From Symbiobacterium sp. (lineage in GTDB: Bacteria; Bacillota; Sulfobacillia; UBA995; UBA9673), in assembly GCA_020725405.1 (NCBI GenBank), contig DYFB01000072.1:1-53550 (forward strand): a stretch of 53,550 bases of DNA, given 5' to 3'. The position numbers were made by a program, and so were the translations under genes. How positions within the stretch are numbered: the first letter of the stretch is position 1; the number at the start of each line of letters is the position of its first letter. The notes below the pieces were generated by a model. That model saw only the letters and a list, made by a program, of their open reading frames with translations, did no database searches and had not been told where the DNA came from. This document shows positions 41,727-50,072 of this stretch, in pieces.

Positions 41727-41791
41727 GGGGAGAAGGGGCCGTCAGGGCCCTGGCGGAGCGAGGACCCGCCCGGGCAAGGGGGGACAGGTCG

Positions 41792-42523
41792 TTGGAGGCG
41801 TCCAAGGTGTCCGGCATCCCGCGTCATGTGGCCATCATCATGGATGGGAACGGCCGCTGGGCCCGCCGGCGGAACCTTCCTCGGGCCGCAGGCCACCGGG
41901 CCGGGGGCGAGGCCCTCCGCCGGACGGTCGAGGCCTGCCGGGATCTGGGGATAGAGATTCTGACGGTCTACGCCTTCTCCACCGAGAACTGGAAGCGGCC
42001 GCGCGCCGAGGTCGAGGCCCTGATGGACCTTATCGTCGAGTACGTGCGCAAGGAGCGCGAGGAACTCATCCGGAACAACATCCGGGTGGTCAACATCGGC
42101 GACACGAGCGGCCTCCCCGCGGCAGCCCGGCGGGAGATAGAGAGCATCGTGGCCGCGACGAGCCAGAACACCGGGCACGTTCTCTGTCTGGCCCTCAATT
42201 ACGGGGGACGCCGGGAGATCGTCGAGGCGGCGCGCGCGCTCGCGCAGAAGGCGGCCCGCGGCGAGGTTCGGCCCGGGGAGATCGACGAAGACATGTTCAG
42301 ACGGCACCTGACCACGGGTGACCTTCCCGACCCGGACATCCTCATCCGCCCGAGCGGCGAGATGCGCGTGTCGAACTTCCTGCTCTGGCAAATAGCCTAC
42401 ACCGAGCTCTGGTTCACCCCCGTCCTGTGGCCCGACTTCGGCCCCGAGCAGCTGCGCCAGGCCGTCGAGGCCTACCGGCAGAGGCACCGGCGCTACGGCG
42501 GTCTGAGCCTGGAGGACGCCTGA
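41792..42523 (+). CDS. uppS: Undecaprenyl diphosphate synthase
   Basis: UppS makes the C55 lipid carrier for cell-wall synthesis by adding isopentenyl units in cis. The product has HVAIIMDGNGRWARRR with catalytic Asp18, AGHRAGGEALRRTVEAC, LTVYAFSTENWKRP, LALNYGGRREIVEA, IRPSGEMRVSNFLLWQ and the C-terminal RHRRYGGL. TTG 41792 has AAGGGGGGA 7 nt upstream and gives 243 residues. GTG 41723 is an in-frame alternative that would overlap the preceding small gene as GTGA and add 23 Arg/Gly-rich residues. cdsA overlaps its stop. Confidence 0.94.
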   Translation: MEASKVSGIPRHVAIIMDGNGRWARRRNLPRAAGHRAGGEALRRTVEACRDLGIEILTVYAFSTENWKRPRAEVEALMDLIVEYVRKEREELIRNNIRVVNIGDTSGLPAAARREIESIVAATSQNTGHVLCLALNYGGRREIVEAARALAQKAARGEVRPGEIDEDMFRRHLTTGDLPDPDILIRPSGEMRVSNFLLWQIAYTELWFTPVLWPDFGPEQLRQAVEAYRQRHRRYGGLSLEDA

Positions 42524-43314
42524 TGCTGGCTACCCGCGTCGCCAGCGCTCTGGTCTTCGGCCCCCTGCTCATCGCGGCCGGGTGGTTCGGAGGCCCTCTC
42601 CTCTGGCTCCTGACCGCTGCCGTCGTCGTCCTCGGCCTCCTGGAGCTCGACCGGCTGCTGGCGGTGACCGACCGGCGGGCCTGGCCGGCTCTGACCCTGC
42701 CGGTCGGGCTCGGCCTCGTGGCCGCTGCGGCGTCTGGTCGACCCGACCTTCTCGGGGCTGTTCTCAGCGCGGGCGTCCTGGCCGCGGTGTTCGCCCCGGC
42801 CCTCTTCCCCGGGCGGGTGAAGGCCGGCGACGGGGTGGCCTCGGTCTTCGCTTTGGCCTACCTGCCGTGGCTCGCCTCGCATTTCATCCTCCTGCGCGGG
42901 CTCCCAGGGGGGGCGGAGCTCTTTCTCTTCGCCCTCTTCGGAACGTGGGTTTTCGACAGCGGCTCCTATTTCGCCGGGCGAGCCTTCGGCCGCCGCAAGC
43001 TCGCACCTCGGGTCAGTCCGGGGAAGACCTTCGAGGGACTCCTGGGCGGGGCGGCGGCCGGCCTGCTCTTCATCGGCTGGCTCGGCCTGGCCTGGCTCGG
43101 ACTCGGGCCGCTCGAGAGCGGGCTCGCAGCCGTGGTCATCATGACCGCCGCTCAACTGGGCGACCTGGCCGAATCGGCACTGAAGCGCCAGTCGGGAGTC
43201 AAGGACTCGGGAGCCCTCATCCCGGGCCACGGCGGGGTTCTTGACCGGTTCGACAGCCTTCTCGGCGTCATGCCGGCCGTGTACTATCTCTGGTGGCTGT
43301 GGCTGGGGGCGTGA
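42523..43314 (+). CDS. cdsA: Phosphatidate cytidylyltransferase
   Basis: CdsA makes CDP-diacylglycerol from phosphatidic acid and CTP at the membrane. The 263-residue product is hydrophobic with about seven to eight membrane segments and carries the family signature near its end: SALKRQSGVKDSGALIPGHG followed by GVLDRFDSL. FGTWVFDSGSYFAGRAFG and SPGKTFEGLLGG also match. ATG 42523 overlaps the uppS stop (TGATG). uppS-cdsA-dxr-rseP is the usual order, here interrupted by a membrane permease. Confidence 0.95.
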   Translation: MLATRVASALVFGPLLIAAGWFGGPLLWLLTAAVVVLGLLELDRLLAVTDRRAWPALTLPVGLGLVAAAASGRPDLLGAVLSAGVLAAVFAPALFPGRVKAGDGVASVFALAYLPWLASHFILLRGLPGGAELFLFALFGTWVFDSGSYFAGRAFGRRKLAPRVSPGKTFEGLLGGAAAGLLFIGWLGLAWLGLGPLESGLAAVVIMTAAQLGDLAESALKRQSGVKDSGALIPGHGGVLDRFDSLLGVMPAVYYLWWLWLGA

Positions 43315-44447
43315 GAGTGGACGCGGGAGTGAACTGGCAGAAGGCCCTCGTCTGGGTCCTCTGGACGGCCGGGCTGGTCCTGGTCTTCCTCATCCTGAAA
43401 TACGTCGTTCCGTACTTCCTGCCGTTCCTGATAGCGGTGACCCTGGCCGTTCTGCTCGACCCAACGGTCGACGCCATCGAGGAGAGGCTCCGGGTGCCCC
43501 GGGGCTGGGCGGTCGGTCTCACCCTGCTCTTCTTCTTCGGACTCGCCGTGGGACTCATTCTCTTCGCGGTGGGTGCCCTGGTCGTTCAGCTCGGCGAGCT
43601 GGCGGTTAACCTACCCTCTCACTACGAGAAGCTCGTCCTCTTCAGCGAGACCCTGCTCGAGCGGGCGGCCGAGGTGTTCTCGGGGATGCCCGAGGAGATG
43701 GTCCTCTTCATCGAGGACTCGATCCGGTCGAGCCTGCAGTCCATCTACCTTGTCCTTGACGGCCTCGTTCAGGCCCTGCTGCACGGGCTCGGCCGCCTCC
43801 CGACCGCCTTCATCGTCGCCCTGGTCTCGCTGGTGGCCACCTTCTTTATCAGCCGGGACAAGGCTCTCATCATGGAGTTCTTCCTCTCCCTCCTGCCGCC
43901 GGGGTGGCGGGGACGAGCCCTCGCGGTCAACCAGGACATCCTGGCCTCGGTAGTCGGCCTGGTCAAGGCGCAACTGGGGCTGGTAGGTCTGACCATGGCC
44001 CTGACCGTGGGCGGGCTCTACCTCCTCGGTGTCAGGTACGCCTGGCTCATGGGGCTCCTTACCGGCGTCCTGGATGTCCTCCCCATCGTCGGACCCGCGG
44101 TGGTCCTCGTCCCCTGGGCGGTCTACTGCTTCATCGACGGAGACGCCTCTCTGGGTCTGGGCCTTCTGGTCCTGCACGTCTGCCTCTCCGTCTTCCGGCA
44201 GTTCATGGAGCCGCGGATCATCGGGCAGCGTCTCGGCCTGCACCCCCTCGTGGCTCTCCTCTCGCTCTACCTCGGCATCAGCCTTCTCGGCGTGACCGGG
44301 CTCGTCGTCGGACCCCTCGTGGCCATCGTCATCCGGGCCCTGGTCAAGACGGGGCAGGACCCACCCGGACCCGGGGCTCCCCCCGGGACCCCCCGGCGGT
44401 CGGCCCGCGCCAGGCGGCGGGCCGGAGGGGAGACGACCGCCGGATGA
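43311..44447 (+). CDS. AI-2E/YtvI-family membrane protein
   Basis: The 378-residue product has about eight membrane segments and the plan of the AI-2E family transporter (PF01594-type) superfamily: an N-terminal double helix (LILKYVVPYFLPFLIAVTL), a soluble amphipathic helix region (about 100-160), and C-terminal segments with GLLTGVLDVLPIVGPAVVLVPWA, RQFMEPRIIGQRLGLHPLVALLSLYLG and GLVVGPLVAIV, all typical. In Bacillota some members (YtvI) act in sporulation, others export small molecules or ions; I cannot decide. GTG 43311 overlaps the cdsA stop (GTGA). A basic, Pro-rich tail of about 30 residues follows the last helix. Its place between cdsA and dxr is unusual. Confidence 0.88.
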   Translation: MRVDAGVNWQKALVWVLWTAGLVLVFLILKYVVPYFLPFLIAVTLAVLLDPTVDAIEERLRVPRGWAVGLTLLFFFGLAVGLILFAVGALVVQLGELAVNLPSHYEKLVLFSETLLERAAEVFSGMPEEMVLFIEDSIRSSLQSIYLVLDGLVQALLHGLGRLPTAFIVALVSLVATFFISRDKALIMEFFLSLLPPGWRGRALAVNQDILASVVGLVKAQLGLVGLTMALTVGGLYLLGVRYAWLMGLLTGVLDVLPIVGPAVVLVPWAVYCFIDGDASLGLGLLVLHVCLSVFRQFMEPRIIGQRLGLHPLVALLSLYLGISLLGVTGLVVGPLVAIVIRALVKTGQDPPGPGAPPGTPRRSARARRRAGGETTAG

Positions 44448-45586
44448 AGCGTCTGGTCATTCTCGGCTCGACCGGCTCCATCGGTCTCCAGGCGCTGGAG
44501 GTGGTCGAGGCTCTTCCCGGGGAGTTCCAGGTGGTCGGTCTCGCCTCCGGGGGGGCGCGGGAGGACCTGTTCGCCGCGCAGCTCGAGCGCTGGCGCCCGT
44601 CGGTCGCCGCTCTGACTCTCCCCGATGCGGCCCGGCGCGCCGCCCGAGCGGTCGGGCGTGAGGTCCTGCCTGGCCCGGAGGGGCTGGAGACGGCGGCGTC
44701 CTGGCCGGAGGCCGACCTCGTCCTCAACGCCGTCGTGGGCTTCGCCGGGCTGTCCCCGACCCTCGCGGCCATTGCCGCCGGCAAGGACGTGGCCATGGCC
44801 AACAAGGAGGCCCTTGTCGCCGCCGGGCCCCTGGTGACGGCCTCGGCGCGGGCAAAGGGAGTGACGCTCCTTCCGGTCGACTCCGAGCCGAGCGCCGTAT
44901 ACCAGTTGATGGTCGGACGCTCCTGGTCGGAGCTCGACCGCATCGTCCTCACGGCGTCCGGTGGGCCGTTCTACGGCCGGACGCCGGCCGACCTCGAGAC
45001 GGTGACGCCCGAGGAAGCCCTGCACCACCCGACCTGGCGGATGGGTCCGAAGATAACCGTCGACTCGGCGACACTCATGAACAAGGGGTTCGAGGTCATC
45101 GAGGCCTCCCGGCTCTTCGAGGTGCCGGTCGAGCGCATAGAGGTTCTCGTCCATCGTCAGAGCCTCATCCACTCGATGGTCGTCCTCACCGACGGGGTTG
45201 TCCTCGCCCACGTCGGACCGCCCGATATGCGCTACCCCATCCAGTACGCCCTGACCCACCCCCGCCGGCCACCCGCCCCCTGGCCCCGTCTGGAGCTGGG
45301 GACGGCCCCGGCCCTGACCCTGGCGCGACCCGACCCCGGGGCCTTCCCCTGCCTTCGTCTGGCTTACGAGGCGGGGCGGGCGGGGGGCAGCCTTCCCGCG
45401 GTGCTCAGCGCGGCCGATGAGGTCCTGGTCGAGGCCTTCCTCGGCGGGCGCATCGGTTTTCTGGACATCCCGCGAGGGCTGGAACGGGTCCTCAGCGGGC
45501 ACCGGGCTTTCGAGATAACCGCTCTCGAGGACGCCCGGCGGGCCGACGCGGAGGGGCGGGAGGCGGCCCGGGCCTTCCTTGCCTGA
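44444..45586 (+). CDS. dxr: 1-deoxy-D-xylulose 5-phosphate reductoisomerase
   Basis: Dxr makes methylerythritol 4-phosphate, the committed step of the MEP isoprenoid pathway. The 380-residue product has the NADPH loop LVILGSTGSIGLQALEVV, NKEALVAAGPLV, the metal and substrate motifs PVDSEPSAVYQ, LTASGGPFYG, HHPTWRMGPKITVDSATLMNKGFEVIEA, and VHRQSLIHSMV. ATG 44444 overlaps the permease stop (ATGA). Together with ispG downstream and uppS upstream it shows that polyprenyl lipids are made through the MEP route. Confidence 0.96.
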   Translation: MKRLVILGSTGSIGLQALEVVEALPGEFQVVGLASGGAREDLFAAQLERWRPSVAALTLPDAARRAARAVGREVLPGPEGLETAASWPEADLVLNAVVGFAGLSPTLAAIAAGKDVAMANKEALVAAGPLVTASARAKGVTLLPVDSEPSAVYQLMVGRSWSELDRIVLTASGGPFYGRTPADLETVTPEEALHHPTWRMGPKITVDSATLMNKGFEVIEASRLFEVPVERIEVLVHRQSLIHSMVVLTDGVVLAHVGPPDMRYPIQYALTHPRRPPAPWPRLELGTAPALTLARPDPGAFPCLRLAYEAGRAGGSLPAVLSAADEVLVEAFLGGRIGFLDIPRGLERVLSGHRAFEITALEDARRADAEGREAARAFLA

Positions 45587-45607
45587 AGCCTGGTCACCGG
45601 GTAGAAT
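45579..45607 (+). promoter_or_regulatory. Sigma-A promoter of rseP
   Basis: TTGCCT (45579-45584, overlapping the dxr stop), a 17-bp spacer and TAGAAT (45602-45607). It would give rseP-ispG-proS an own transcript starting near 45614. Confidence 0.6.
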
Positions 45608-45660
45608 AGGGGCGACGTTCGCCGGGGCGGACCGCCTGGCGCCCGGAGAGGAGCATCCGG

Positions 45661-46695
45661 TTGACCCTCTTGACCCTGGTGGCCTCGGTGGCGGTCTTCG
45701 GGCTTCTCATCCTGGCCCACGAGTTCGGCCACTTCCTCGCCGCCAAGAGGGCGGGAGTCACGGTGCGGGAGTTCAGCATCGGCTTCGGCCCGCGCCTAGG
45801 CGGTTGGGAGCGCGGCGGGACCGTGTACTCCCTGCGGCTCTTCCCGCTGGGCGGCTTCAACCTGATGGCCGGGATGGACCCGGACGAACCGGTCACCGAG
45901 GGCTCCTTCAACGCGAAGTCCTTGGGCCAGCGGGTCACCATCGTCGCCGCTGGCCCCCTGATGAACTTCCTTCTGACGGCTCTTCTCTTCAGCCTGATGT
46001 TCGCCATCTTCGGGCTGCCCTACCAGGCCAACCTCGACTCGGCCGCCATCGGACAGGTCATCCCGGGCTACCCGGCCGAGAAGGCCGGTCTCGAGCCGGG
46101 CGATGTCGTCGTCTCCATCGACGGTGACGAGATACGGACCTGGGCCGACCTCTCGGTCCGGACCGGACGGTCCCTGGGCCGGTCGATCACCGTCGTCGTC
46201 AGGCGGGGCGAGGAGCTCAGGACCTTCGTCGTGACGCCCGTGGCCGACCCGGAAGAGCCCGGGGCCGGTATCATCGGGGTGACGCCGACCCTGCTGTTCA
46301 GGAGAATCGGCCCCATTGAGTCGGTGGCCCAGGGGCTCAGCGAGACCTGGCGGGTCCTCGTCGCCTGGCTGTCGGGCCTTGTGGGCCTGTTCCTCCAGCG
46401 GGCCCCGGCCGACCTGGCCGGGCCGGTCATGACGGTGAGGTTCATCGGGGCGACGGCGAAGTCGGGTCTGGCCAACCTCATGTATCTCGCGGGGTTTCTC
46501 AGCCTCAACATCGGCCTGTTCAACCTCATCCCCTTCCCCGCCCTGGACGGCGGGCGCCTCACCTTCCTGGCCTACGAGGGAATCACCCGGCGCAAGGTCG
46601 ACCCCCACAAGGAGAGCCTGGTCCACTTCGTAGGCTTCGCCACCCTCATCCTGCTCATCATCCTGGTCACCTACCGGGACATCCTCCGGCTATAG
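45661..46695 (+). CDS. rseP: Site-2 metalloprotease RseP
   Basis: RseP/RasP cuts transmembrane segments, for example of anti-sigma factors and remnant signal peptides. The 344-residue protein has the zinc motif HEFGH (20-24) in the first membrane segment, GFGPRL, a single PDZ domain (about 125-200, with IGQVIPGYPAEKAGLEPGDVV), and the third zinc ligand region NLIPFPALDGGR, with about four membrane segments. TTG 45661 has GAGAGGAG upstream. dxr-rseP-ispG is the normal order. Confidence 0.95.
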   Translation: MTLLTLVASVAVFGLLILAHEFGHFLAAKRAGVTVREFSIGFGPRLGGWERGGTVYSLRLFPLGGFNLMAGMDPDEPVTEGSFNAKSLGQRVTIVAAGPLMNFLLTALLFSLMFAIFGLPYQANLDSAAIGQVIPGYPAEKAGLEPGDVVVSIDGDEIRTWADLSVRTGRSLGRSITVVVRRGEELRTFVVTPVADPEEPGAGIIGVTPTLLFRRIGPIESVAQGLSETWRVLVAWLSGLVGLFLQRAPADLAGPVMTVRFIGATAKSGLANLMYLAGFLSLNIGLFNLIPFPALDGGRLTFLAYEGITRRKVDPHKESLVHFVGFATLILLIILVTYRDILRL

Positions 46696-46709
46696 CGGGG
46701 AGGGAAGCG

Positions 46710-47828
46710 ATGGAGTTAAGACAGGGCCCGGGCCCGAGCACCCGCAGGATATCGCGGACCGTCCGTGCCGGGCGCCTTTTCATCGGCGGCGGTTGGCCGG
46801 TCAGCGTCCAGTCCATGACCAAGACCGACACCCGGCGGGTGGCCGAGACCCTCGCCGAGATAGGCCGCCTCGCTGAGGCCGGCTGCGACCTCGTGCGGGT
46901 GGCCGTTCCGGACTCCGCCGCCGCGGCGGCCCTGGCCGAGATACGGCGGGAGAGCCCTGTCCCGATCGCGGCCGACATCCACTTCGACTACCGCCTGGCC
47001 CTCGCGGCCCTGGAGGCAGGCGCCGACAAGCTGCGGCTCAACCCGGGGAATATCGGGTCGGCCGACAGGGTGCGGGCCGTGGCCCGCGCGGCGGCCGAGA
47101 GGGGGGTACCGGTCCGGGTGGGGGCCAACGCCGGCTCCGTGGCCGAGGAGGACCGGGAGCGGGCCCGAGGAGACGCGGCCGCGGCTCTGGTGGAGTCGGC
47201 CCTCAGGCAGGCCCGCGTCCTCGAGGAGGCTGGGCTCCGGGATATCGTCGTTTCGGTCAAGGCTTACGACCTGCCGGTGATGACCGCGGCCTACCGGGAG
47301 ATGGCCGCCAGGACGGATTACCCGCTTCACCTCGGGGTGACCGAGGCCGGAGCCGGGCTGGCCGGGACGGTCCGGTCGGCCGCGGGTATCGGCAGCCTCC
47401 TCCTCGACGGCATCGGCGACACCATCCGGGTCTCCCTGACGGGGCCGGCCGAGGACGAGGTCCGCACCGGGCGGGAGATACTCCTGGCCACGGGGGCCCG
47501 GACCGGTTTGACGCTTGTCTCCTGCCCGATGTGCGGGCGCTCGACGGTGGACCTGGCCGCCCTGGTGGCCGAGGTCCGGGAGGCCCTTCAGGGCCTCGAC
47601 GCCCCTCTTCGGGTGGCGGTCATGGGGTGTGAGGTCAACGGCCCGGGGGAGGCCCGCGACGCCGATGTCGGGGTGGCCGTCGTCGGCGGGAGAGGGCTCC
47701 TGTTCCGGAGGGGCCAGCCCGTGCGACGGCTGGGAAGAGAGGAAATCGTCCCGGCCCTATTGAAGGAAGTGCGGCGTCTTGCCGAGGAGGCGGCTACGGC
47801 TGTGACGCCGCCGGGACCGGGAGGGTGA
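46710..47828 (+). CDS. ispG: HMBPP synthase IspG
   Basis: IspG (flavodoxin- or ferredoxin-dependent) converts MEcPP to HMBPP in the MEP pathway using a 4Fe-4S cluster. The 372-residue product has VSVQSMTKTDT, ADIHFDYRLALAALEAGADKLRLNPGN, VRVGANAGS, LHLGVTEAG, and the cluster cysteines Cys272 and Cys275 (SCPMCGR) and Cys307 (MGCEVNGPGEARDADVG). ATG 46710 has GGGGAGGGAAG upstream, 14 nt after rseP. proS overlaps its stop (GTGA). Confidence 0.96.
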   Translation: MELRQGPGPSTRRISRTVRAGRLFIGGGWPVSVQSMTKTDTRRVAETLAEIGRLAEAGCDLVRVAVPDSAAAAALAEIRRESPVPIAADIHFDYRLALAALEAGADKLRLNPGNIGSADRVRAVARAAAERGVPVRVGANAGSVAEEDRERARGDAAAALVESALRQARVLEEAGLRDIVVSVKAYDLPVMTAAYREMAARTDYPLHLGVTEAGAGLAGTVRSAAGIGSLLLDGIGDTIRVSLTGPAEDEVRTGREILLATGARTGLTLVSCPMCGRSTVDLAALVAEVREALQGLDAPLRVAVMGCEVNGPGEARDADVGVAVVGGRGLLFRRGQPVRRLGREEIVPALLKEVRRLAEEAATAVTPPGPGG

Positions 47829-49366
47829 CCGAACTGAGGGAAGACAAGGACTTCGTCAAAGCCATAACCCCGAAGAGCCGGGACTACTCGCAGTGGTACG
47901 TCGACGTGGTGACCAAGGCCGAGCTGATGGACTACGCCCCGGTCAAGGGCTGCATGGTCATCCGGCCCTACGGCTACGCCATCTGGGAGAGCATCCAGCA
48001 GGCTCTGGACCCGCGGTTCAAGGAGACCGGACACCAGAACGCCTACTTCCCGCTCTTCATCCCGGAGAGCTTCCTCCGGCGTGAAGCCGAGCACTTCGAG
48101 GGCTTCACCCCACAGGTCGCCTGGGTCACCCGGGGAGGGGGCGAGGACCTCGCCGAACCTCTTGCCGTCCGTCCGACGTCCGAGGCTATCATCGGCTCCA
48201 TGTACTCGAAGTGGATCCAGTCCTACCGCGACCTTCCGGTCCTCATCAACCAGTGGTGCAACGTGGTCCGCTGGGAGAAGGCCACGCGTCCCTTCCTGCG
48301 GACGAGCGAGTTCCTGTGGCAGGAGGGTCACACCTGCCACCGGACCGAGGCCGAGGCCGAGGAGGAGACTCTCACCATCCTCGAGATATACCGCGACTTC
48401 GCCGAGAACGTCCTGGCGATACCGGTCATCGCCGGCCTCAAGTCGGACTCCGAGAAGTTCGCCGGCGCCCTCCGGACCTACTCCATCGAAGCTCTCATGT
48501 CCGACGGCCGGGCCCTCCAGGCCGGCACGTGCCACAATCTCGGTCAGCACTTCGCCAAGGTTTTCGATATCACGTTTCTCGACCAGGACGGCCAGCTCAA
48601 ACACGTCTGGCAGAGCTCCTGGGGGGTCAGCACCCGGCTCATCGGGGCCCTGGTCATGGTCCACGGTGACGACCGGGGCCTCGTCCTTCCGCCGAGAGTC
48701 GCTCCGGTCCAGGTCGTCGTGGTCCCCATCCCGAGCGACAGGGACGGCGAGCTCGTGACCACCGCCGTCGCCGCGGCCCGCGACGCGCTCACCACCGACG
48801 TTCCCGGCCTGCGGCTCAAGGTTGACGACCGTCCCGAGTACACCCCCGGATGGAAGTTCAACGACTGGGAGATGCGCGGGGTGCCCCTGCGCCTGGAGAT
48901 AGGGCCGAGGGACGTCAAGGCCGGACAGGTCGTCGCCGTCCGGCGCGACACGGGCGAGAAGTCGACCCTGAGCGCGGAGCCCGCTGCCCTGGCCCAGGGG
49001 GTCCGGGCCCTCCTCGACGACATCCAGAGGGGGCTGTACGAGCGGGCGAAGGTTTTCCGGGAGGTGAACACCCGCTCGGCCGCCTCGGTTGAGGAGATGG
49101 CGGACGTGATGGAGGGCCCCCGGGGCTTCGTTCTGGCCCCGTGGTGCGGCTCGCCCGAGTGCGAGGAGCACATCAAGGAAGCGACCGGAGCGACCATCCG
49201 GTGTCTCCCGCTTGCGCCGGCCGCGGCCGGGGGCGGGCGGGACGGTGGGAGCGGCCTCAGCGGTGAGGACCGGAGCGGTCAAGGCGGCCGAAGCGGTGAG
49301 ACCGGCCGCTGCGTCCGCTGCGGTCAAGTCCCCGGGCGCCCGGCCTATTTCGCCCGGGCATACTAG
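47825..49366 (+). CDS. proS: Prolyl-tRNA synthetase, archaeal/eukaryote-like type
   Basis: ProS charges tRNA-Pro. The 513-residue protein lacks the editing insertion of the common bacterial type and carries a C-terminal zinc domain, as in the Thermus and archaeal form. Motifs: YFPLFIPESFL, VRPTSEAIIGSMYSKWI, RWEKATRPFLRTSEFLWQEGHT, AGTCHNLGQHFAKVFDI and WQSSWGVSTRLIGALVMVHGDD. Zinc ligands are Cys441, Cys446, Cys496 and Cys499, with the terminal YFARAY. The spacing between the two Cys pairs is about 24 residues longer than in the Thermus enzyme because of a Gly/Ser/Arg-rich insertion. GTG 47825 overlaps ispG. polC, the usual next gene in Firmicutes, is absent. Confidence 0.95.
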   Translation: MTELREDKDFVKAITPKSRDYSQWYVDVVTKAELMDYAPVKGCMVIRPYGYAIWESIQQALDPRFKETGHQNAYFPLFIPESFLRREAEHFEGFTPQVAWVTRGGGEDLAEPLAVRPTSEAIIGSMYSKWIQSYRDLPVLINQWCNVVRWEKATRPFLRTSEFLWQEGHTCHRTEAEAEEETLTILEIYRDFAENVLAIPVIAGLKSDSEKFAGALRTYSIEALMSDGRALQAGTCHNLGQHFAKVFDITFLDQDGQLKHVWQSSWGVSTRLIGALVMVHGDDRGLVLPPRVAPVQVVVVPIPSDRDGELVTTAVAAARDALTTDVPGLRLKVDDRPEYTPGWKFNDWEMRGVPLRLEIGPRDVKAGQVVAVRRDTGEKSTLSAEPAALAQGVRALLDDIQRGLYERAKVFREVNTRSAASVEEMADVMEGPRGFVLAPWCGSPECEEHIKEATGATIRCLPLAPAAAGGGRDGGSGLSGEDRSGQGGRSGETGRCVRCGQVPGRPAYFARAY

Positions 49367-49408
49367 GCGGACAGAGAGCAACGAAGGCCGCCGTTCGGAG
49401 GGACGCAT

Positions 49409-50056
49409 CTGTCCGGAGTCTCGGTGATCATCCCGGCCTATAACGAGGAGGCCACGGTGGGCCCGGTTGTGGACGCGGCCCGAAAGGTCGATTCCGTAGC
49501 CGAGGTCCTGGTCGTCAGCGACGGCTCGACCGACAGGACGGCGGAGGTCGCGCGCAGGCACGGGGCCAGGGTCATCGAGCTCCCTCGGAACAGCGGCAAG
49601 GCGGCGGCCATGCGGGCCGGTCTTCTGAGCGCCACGTGGGGCGTGGTCCTCTTCCTCGATGCCGACCTCATCGGGCTCCGGCCCGAGCACATCGCCCGGC
49701 TTCTCGACCCCGTTCTTACGGGACGGGCCGACGTGTCCATCGGGGTGATGCGGCACGGACGCCCGGTCACCGACCTCGCTCAGGTAGTCGCCCCCTTCCT
49801 CTCGGGGATGCGCGCGGGCCGGACGGAGGTCTTCGAGCCTTTGAGGGATCTCGGGGAGGCCGGCTGGGGCGCCGAGGTGGCCCTGACCCTCTGGGCCCGT
49901 GAGCACAAGATGCGGGTCGTCGAGGTCCGGGTCGAGGGCGTCACCCAGCGCATGAAGGAGGAGAAGGTGGGCCTCGCCAAGGGCTTCATGGCTCGACTCC
50001 GCATGTACTGGGACATCGTCCGGGTCGTTCCCAAGAGCGAGCGGGCCCGGCGCTAG
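49409..50056 (+). CDS. Family 2 glycosyltransferase, probable CTG start
   Basis: The product has the GT2 core: VSVIIPAYNEEATVGPVVDAA, VLVVSDGSTDRTAEVARRHG, NSGKAAAMRAGL and the metal-binding VLFLDADLIGLRPEHI. The closest described types are dolichyl-phosphate-sugar or glucosyl-3-phosphoglycerate synthase-like enzymes; the substrate is unknown. No membrane segment is obvious. GTG 49424 would begin inside the first beta strand and has no site at normal spacing, whereas CTG 49409 has GGAGGGA 5 nt upstream and yields LSGVSVIIPAYNEE, a normal GT2 start (215 residues). It lies between proS and an MgtC-like gene. Confidence 0.85.
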   Translation: MSGVSVIIPAYNEEATVGPVVDAARKVDSVAEVLVVSDGSTDRTAEVARRHGARVIELPRNSGKAAAMRAGLLSATWGVVLFLDADLIGLRPEHIARLLDPVLTGRADVSIGVMRHGRPVTDLAQVVAPFLSGMRAGRTEVFEPLRDLGEAGWGAEVALTLWAREHKMRVVEVRVEGVTQRMKEEKVGLAKGFMARLRMYWDIVRVVPKSERARR

Positions 50057-50072
50057 GAGAGGGGCGAGGCCG

